This document shows positions 22,975 to 25,235 of a stretch of 25,235 nt of DNA, one piece after another. The first letter of the stretch is position 1; each line of letters begins with the position of its first letter. Origin of the DNA: CAYFQH01 sp964345215 (GTDB taxonomy: Bacteria > Bacillota > Clostridia > Christensenellales > Aristaeellaceae); the NCBI GenBank assembly GCA_964345215.1, contig CAYFQH010000029.1:1-25235 (forward strand), in the 5' to 3' direction. A program made the translations under genes and the position numbers. The notes beneath the pieces are model-generated. The model was given only the letters and a program-made list of their open reading frames with translations. It was not told the origin of the DNA and made no database searches.

Positions 22975-25179
22975 ATGCAGAAATTTTGCTTTAAAAAACT
23001 GGTGGCAATACTGGTAACGCTTTTGATGCTAGGTACAACAATGGTAATACCGGCTGTGGCAAATGAGGAACCCCCGGATAGAAAAAAACAGGTTTTTGAA
23101 TCAGCATACAGTGCACAAGTGGTGCAAAATACATTGTATGTAATAGCAGATGAAAAACTGATTTCTATTGTTCAAGACCAAGAAATACCGGCGACCATTT
23201 TGGAATTTTCGGCCTATCCCGATCTGAATTGGTATAGTACCTTACTTTGCTCGGACGGCACCGATCTTTATGCCTATGATCCTTTGACCGAAACCATATA
23301 CCAAGTTGCTGGGACCACCCTTGAAAAAATAGTTAAACTGGACGTTGCCCAAAAAGGACAGGAATTGGAGGATGGGTCACGAAAACTCGTGTTTGAATAC
23401 CCCTTTATTCAAGATGGCTTTTTCTATGCCCTTGGTATGGATTTTGCAGATTATTCAAGGACGATTTACCGTTTTTCTTTAAAAAGCGGACTGAGCGATG
23501 AGATTTTAGTGAAAGACTATGACTTTCAAGAAATTGCTGCTTATAAAAATGGACAGCTTTTAGGGCTTGATGCGAATACAAAAAATATTGTGACGATTGA
23601 TTCGGCTACAGGAAAGAGAATGGATACCATTGTATCAGCAGGGGGCCATAACATTAGTGGCATTGCTTATAATACTGCCAATGATCAGGTTTATTCCCTT
23701 TTAAATACCCAGGTAGTGCGCTGGGAAAATGATAAACCTGTAACGATCGATTATGTGTCACAAGGTAATCAACTCAATGTGCTATATACTGGCCTATGGA
23801 ATGGAAAGTACACTTTCATCGACAATGATGGCATCCGTTCCTTTGATGCTGTTTTGGCAAAGGATAAGATTAAACCCCTTACAATTTGGAGCATCGAACG
23901 GGGACTTTTGGATTCAAAGATGATTTCAAAATTCATAGGGCTTTACCCCACAACCCCTGTTGTGCTTCGTGATACCATGGAGGAAGATGCGCTAGAGAAG
24001 GTGTCAAGGGTTGTACTAACTGGGGACGGCAGTATCGATATCTTTGCGGTTTCAAGTCGAATCATAGATGGCAGGAAACTTTTTGACCGCGGTTATGCTT
24101 ACGAACTGGATTCCGCGGTGTTAAAAGAGGATGTGCTTTCAATGTATCCCCAGATACAGAGCTACTTAATACAAAACGATGCTTTATTTGGTTTCCCGGT
24201 AATGGTGTATCCCGATTATTGGACTGTTCGGCCGGACCTTTTGGAAGAAGCCCAGTTAGAGCCTATACCGGAACACATTGAGGATTATTATGATAAGATG
24301 CTTTTGTGGTACGAGGAGAACTATGACAGCCGCCCAGCCGTTACCTTTGATGGGATGCCAACCGTGCAAGAAGAATGGAGTCATGCTATTTTTAACCTTT
24401 TAAATCAGTATGTTTATACCTATGCCACTGAAGACAAACCTATATCCTTTAATACGCCCGTTTTTCGAACCATACTTGAAAAACTTGCCGGTCTATGAAA
24501 ATGGAAGATTGAAGGTGCTTTAACCGACCACCAAAGAGGGTATGGAGAGAGAATATTTAGTAACAACTATGAAACAAAGGAGCCTTTTGATCAAAGGCAT
24601 GGCACTGAGGGTTGGGCAGAAAAATTTATTCTCCCGCCTGCCTTTGTCGAGGCCGTTCAACCGATTATCCCTTCCGCGATGATCTATTTTATTGTGAACC
24701 CTCATAGCCAAAATAAAGAAGGAGCAATTAAATTTTTAGAGTATTTCAGCCAAAATATGGAAGTTAAGCTGAAGTATGAACTTCACCCGGATTTTAATGA
24801 GCTTGTAGAGCGACAAAGTTATCAAGAAACTGTTGTTATACCCCATGTCGAGACTATAGAACAGATTAAAAAAATAATGGCGGAGATGGAGGAAGGGGAT
24901 GAAGAATTTTTAGAATGGAAGCAAGTATTAGCGCAAGAAGAAAGCGATTTTGAACGGAAAGAGAAGAGCCGCTGGGAATACTCATCAGAAGTTATAGGGC
25001 AATACCGCAAATTAGCACCCTACATATTGTTTGACCATGGAGATCTGATATGGGAGATTAGTGATGGCTTGAATATTGAAGGTACCCTTTTGAAGTACTT
25101 TGAAGGGCAAGCTACATTGAATCAGGTTTTATTGGAGCTGGATAATAAAGTGGCCATGTTATATTTAGAAATGAAATAA
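22975..25179 (+). pseudogene. Secreted propeller-like/ABC solute-binding protein with in-frame TGA
   Basis: Start ATG 22975 (GGAGGG five bases upstream; the ATG at 22963 overlaps that site). A single frame of 734 codons runs to TAA at 25177-25179 but is cut by TGA at 24496-24498. In order: signal peptide (about 1-29, AVA before NEE, no lipobox Cys); about 260 residues of short beta-strand repeats resembling a beta-propeller (DLYAYDPLTETIYQV, GIAYNTANDQVYSL); then, from about 300, an extracellular solute-binding domain typical of carbohydrate ABC transporters (LTIWSIERG, FGFPVMVYPDYWTVRPDLL; after the TGA, PSAMIYFIVNP, SQNKEGAIKFLEYF and the closing ELDNKVAMLYLE). The frame stays open on both sides with family-like sequence, so the TGA (perhaps once TGG or CGA) looks recent. 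Without readthrough the product loses about 226 residues. No transporter permease is visible; it may lie beyond the right edge. Confidence 0.78.
24496..24498 (+). other. In-frame TGA interrupting the solute-binding protein
   Basis: The reading frame goes CTA TGA AAA TGG, so LAGL is followed by stop and then KWKIEGALT. The 60 codons from here to the next in-frame ATG (24679) encode sequence continuous with the solute-binding domain and have no ribosome site of their own, which argues against a separate second gene. Confidence 0.85.
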
Positions 25180-25235
25180 ACCGAATCTATCTTGCCTTAC
25201 AGCAAAAAGGAGAAAACGTTAGTTATACCAACGTG

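Noticed and set aside
24496..24498. TGA as selenocysteine or a reassigned Trp codon
   Set aside because: There is no Sec-type redox context, I see no clear SECIS-like hairpin right after it, and TGA ends rbsK and PBP2 normally. A nonsense change or sequence error is simpler.
24679..25179. Separate small gene starting at ATG 24679
   Set aside because: It has no ribosome site, is in the same frame as the upstream gene, and the 60 codons before it are also family-like, so it is the tail of the interrupted solute-binding protein.
25155..25235. Overlapping +1 frame at the right edge (NRIYLALQQKGENV)
   Set aside because: It is too short to judge, and the preceding frame already ends with the typical solute-binding protein tail. 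The AAAAAGGAG at 25204-25212 has no start codon at suitable spacing within the window.

Overview
The window looks like the chromosome of a Gram-positive, low-to-moderate GC bacterium of the Bacillota, most likely a Clostridia-type lineage (a Christensenellales-like origin is only a guess). The evidence is the gene order maf-mreB-mreC-mreD-PBP2-minD-like-rodA next to yceD-rpmF, a phenylalanine T-box leader before pheST, strong AAAGGAGG-type ribosome binding sites, and TTG/GTG starts that sit at proper spacing from those sites. Nothing here suggests a prophage, transposon, CRISPR array, rRNA or tRNA.

Region 1 (1-8967, all minus strand) is a cell-shape block. An extended -10 promoter near 8959-8967 probably drives maf, mreB, mreC, mreD, a class B PBP (PBP2), a MinD-like ATPase and a RodA/FtsW-type SEDS glycosyltransferase. 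Gaps are short, and the last two genes overlap. A consensus promoter (TTGACA-17-TATAAT) restarts transcription for yceD and rpmF. MinC, MinE and RadC, often found in the equivalent clostridial cluster, are absent, and the MinD-like protein has lost residues needed for ATP hydrolysis in MinD.

Region 2 (9.2-12.2 kb) is housekeeping metabolism: a ribokinase with a clear terminator, an N-acetylglucosamine-kinase-like sugar kinase on the minus strand, and divergent ispE of the MEP isoprenoid pathway.

Region 3 (12.2-17.7 kb, minus) is a probable T-box controlled operon: T-box leader, pheS, pheT, a YitT-family membrane protein and two overlapping YdcZ/DUF606 small membrane proteins.

Region 4 (17.8-22.1 kb) holds two convergent secreted cell-wall proteins that share a perfect bidirectional terminator. 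One is an unusual fusion of a cysteine-less YkuD-like domain with a CapA-type metallophosphoesterase-like domain. The other is a catalytically intact L,D-transpeptidase with four peptidoglycan-binding modules.

Region 5 (22.3-25.2 kb, plus) contains two consecutive genes, each broken by one in-frame stop codon: a RidA/YjgF-family gene (TAA) and a long secreted protein that looks like a beta-propeller fused to a sugar ABC solute-binding protein (TGA).

The items most worth a second look are the degenerate MinD inside the elongasome operon, the catalytically dead YkuD-CapA fusion beside an active L,D-transpeptidase, the transporter-like genes downstream of the Phe T-box, and the paired nonsense codons at the right end. 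All calls come from reading the sequence; no database search was done.
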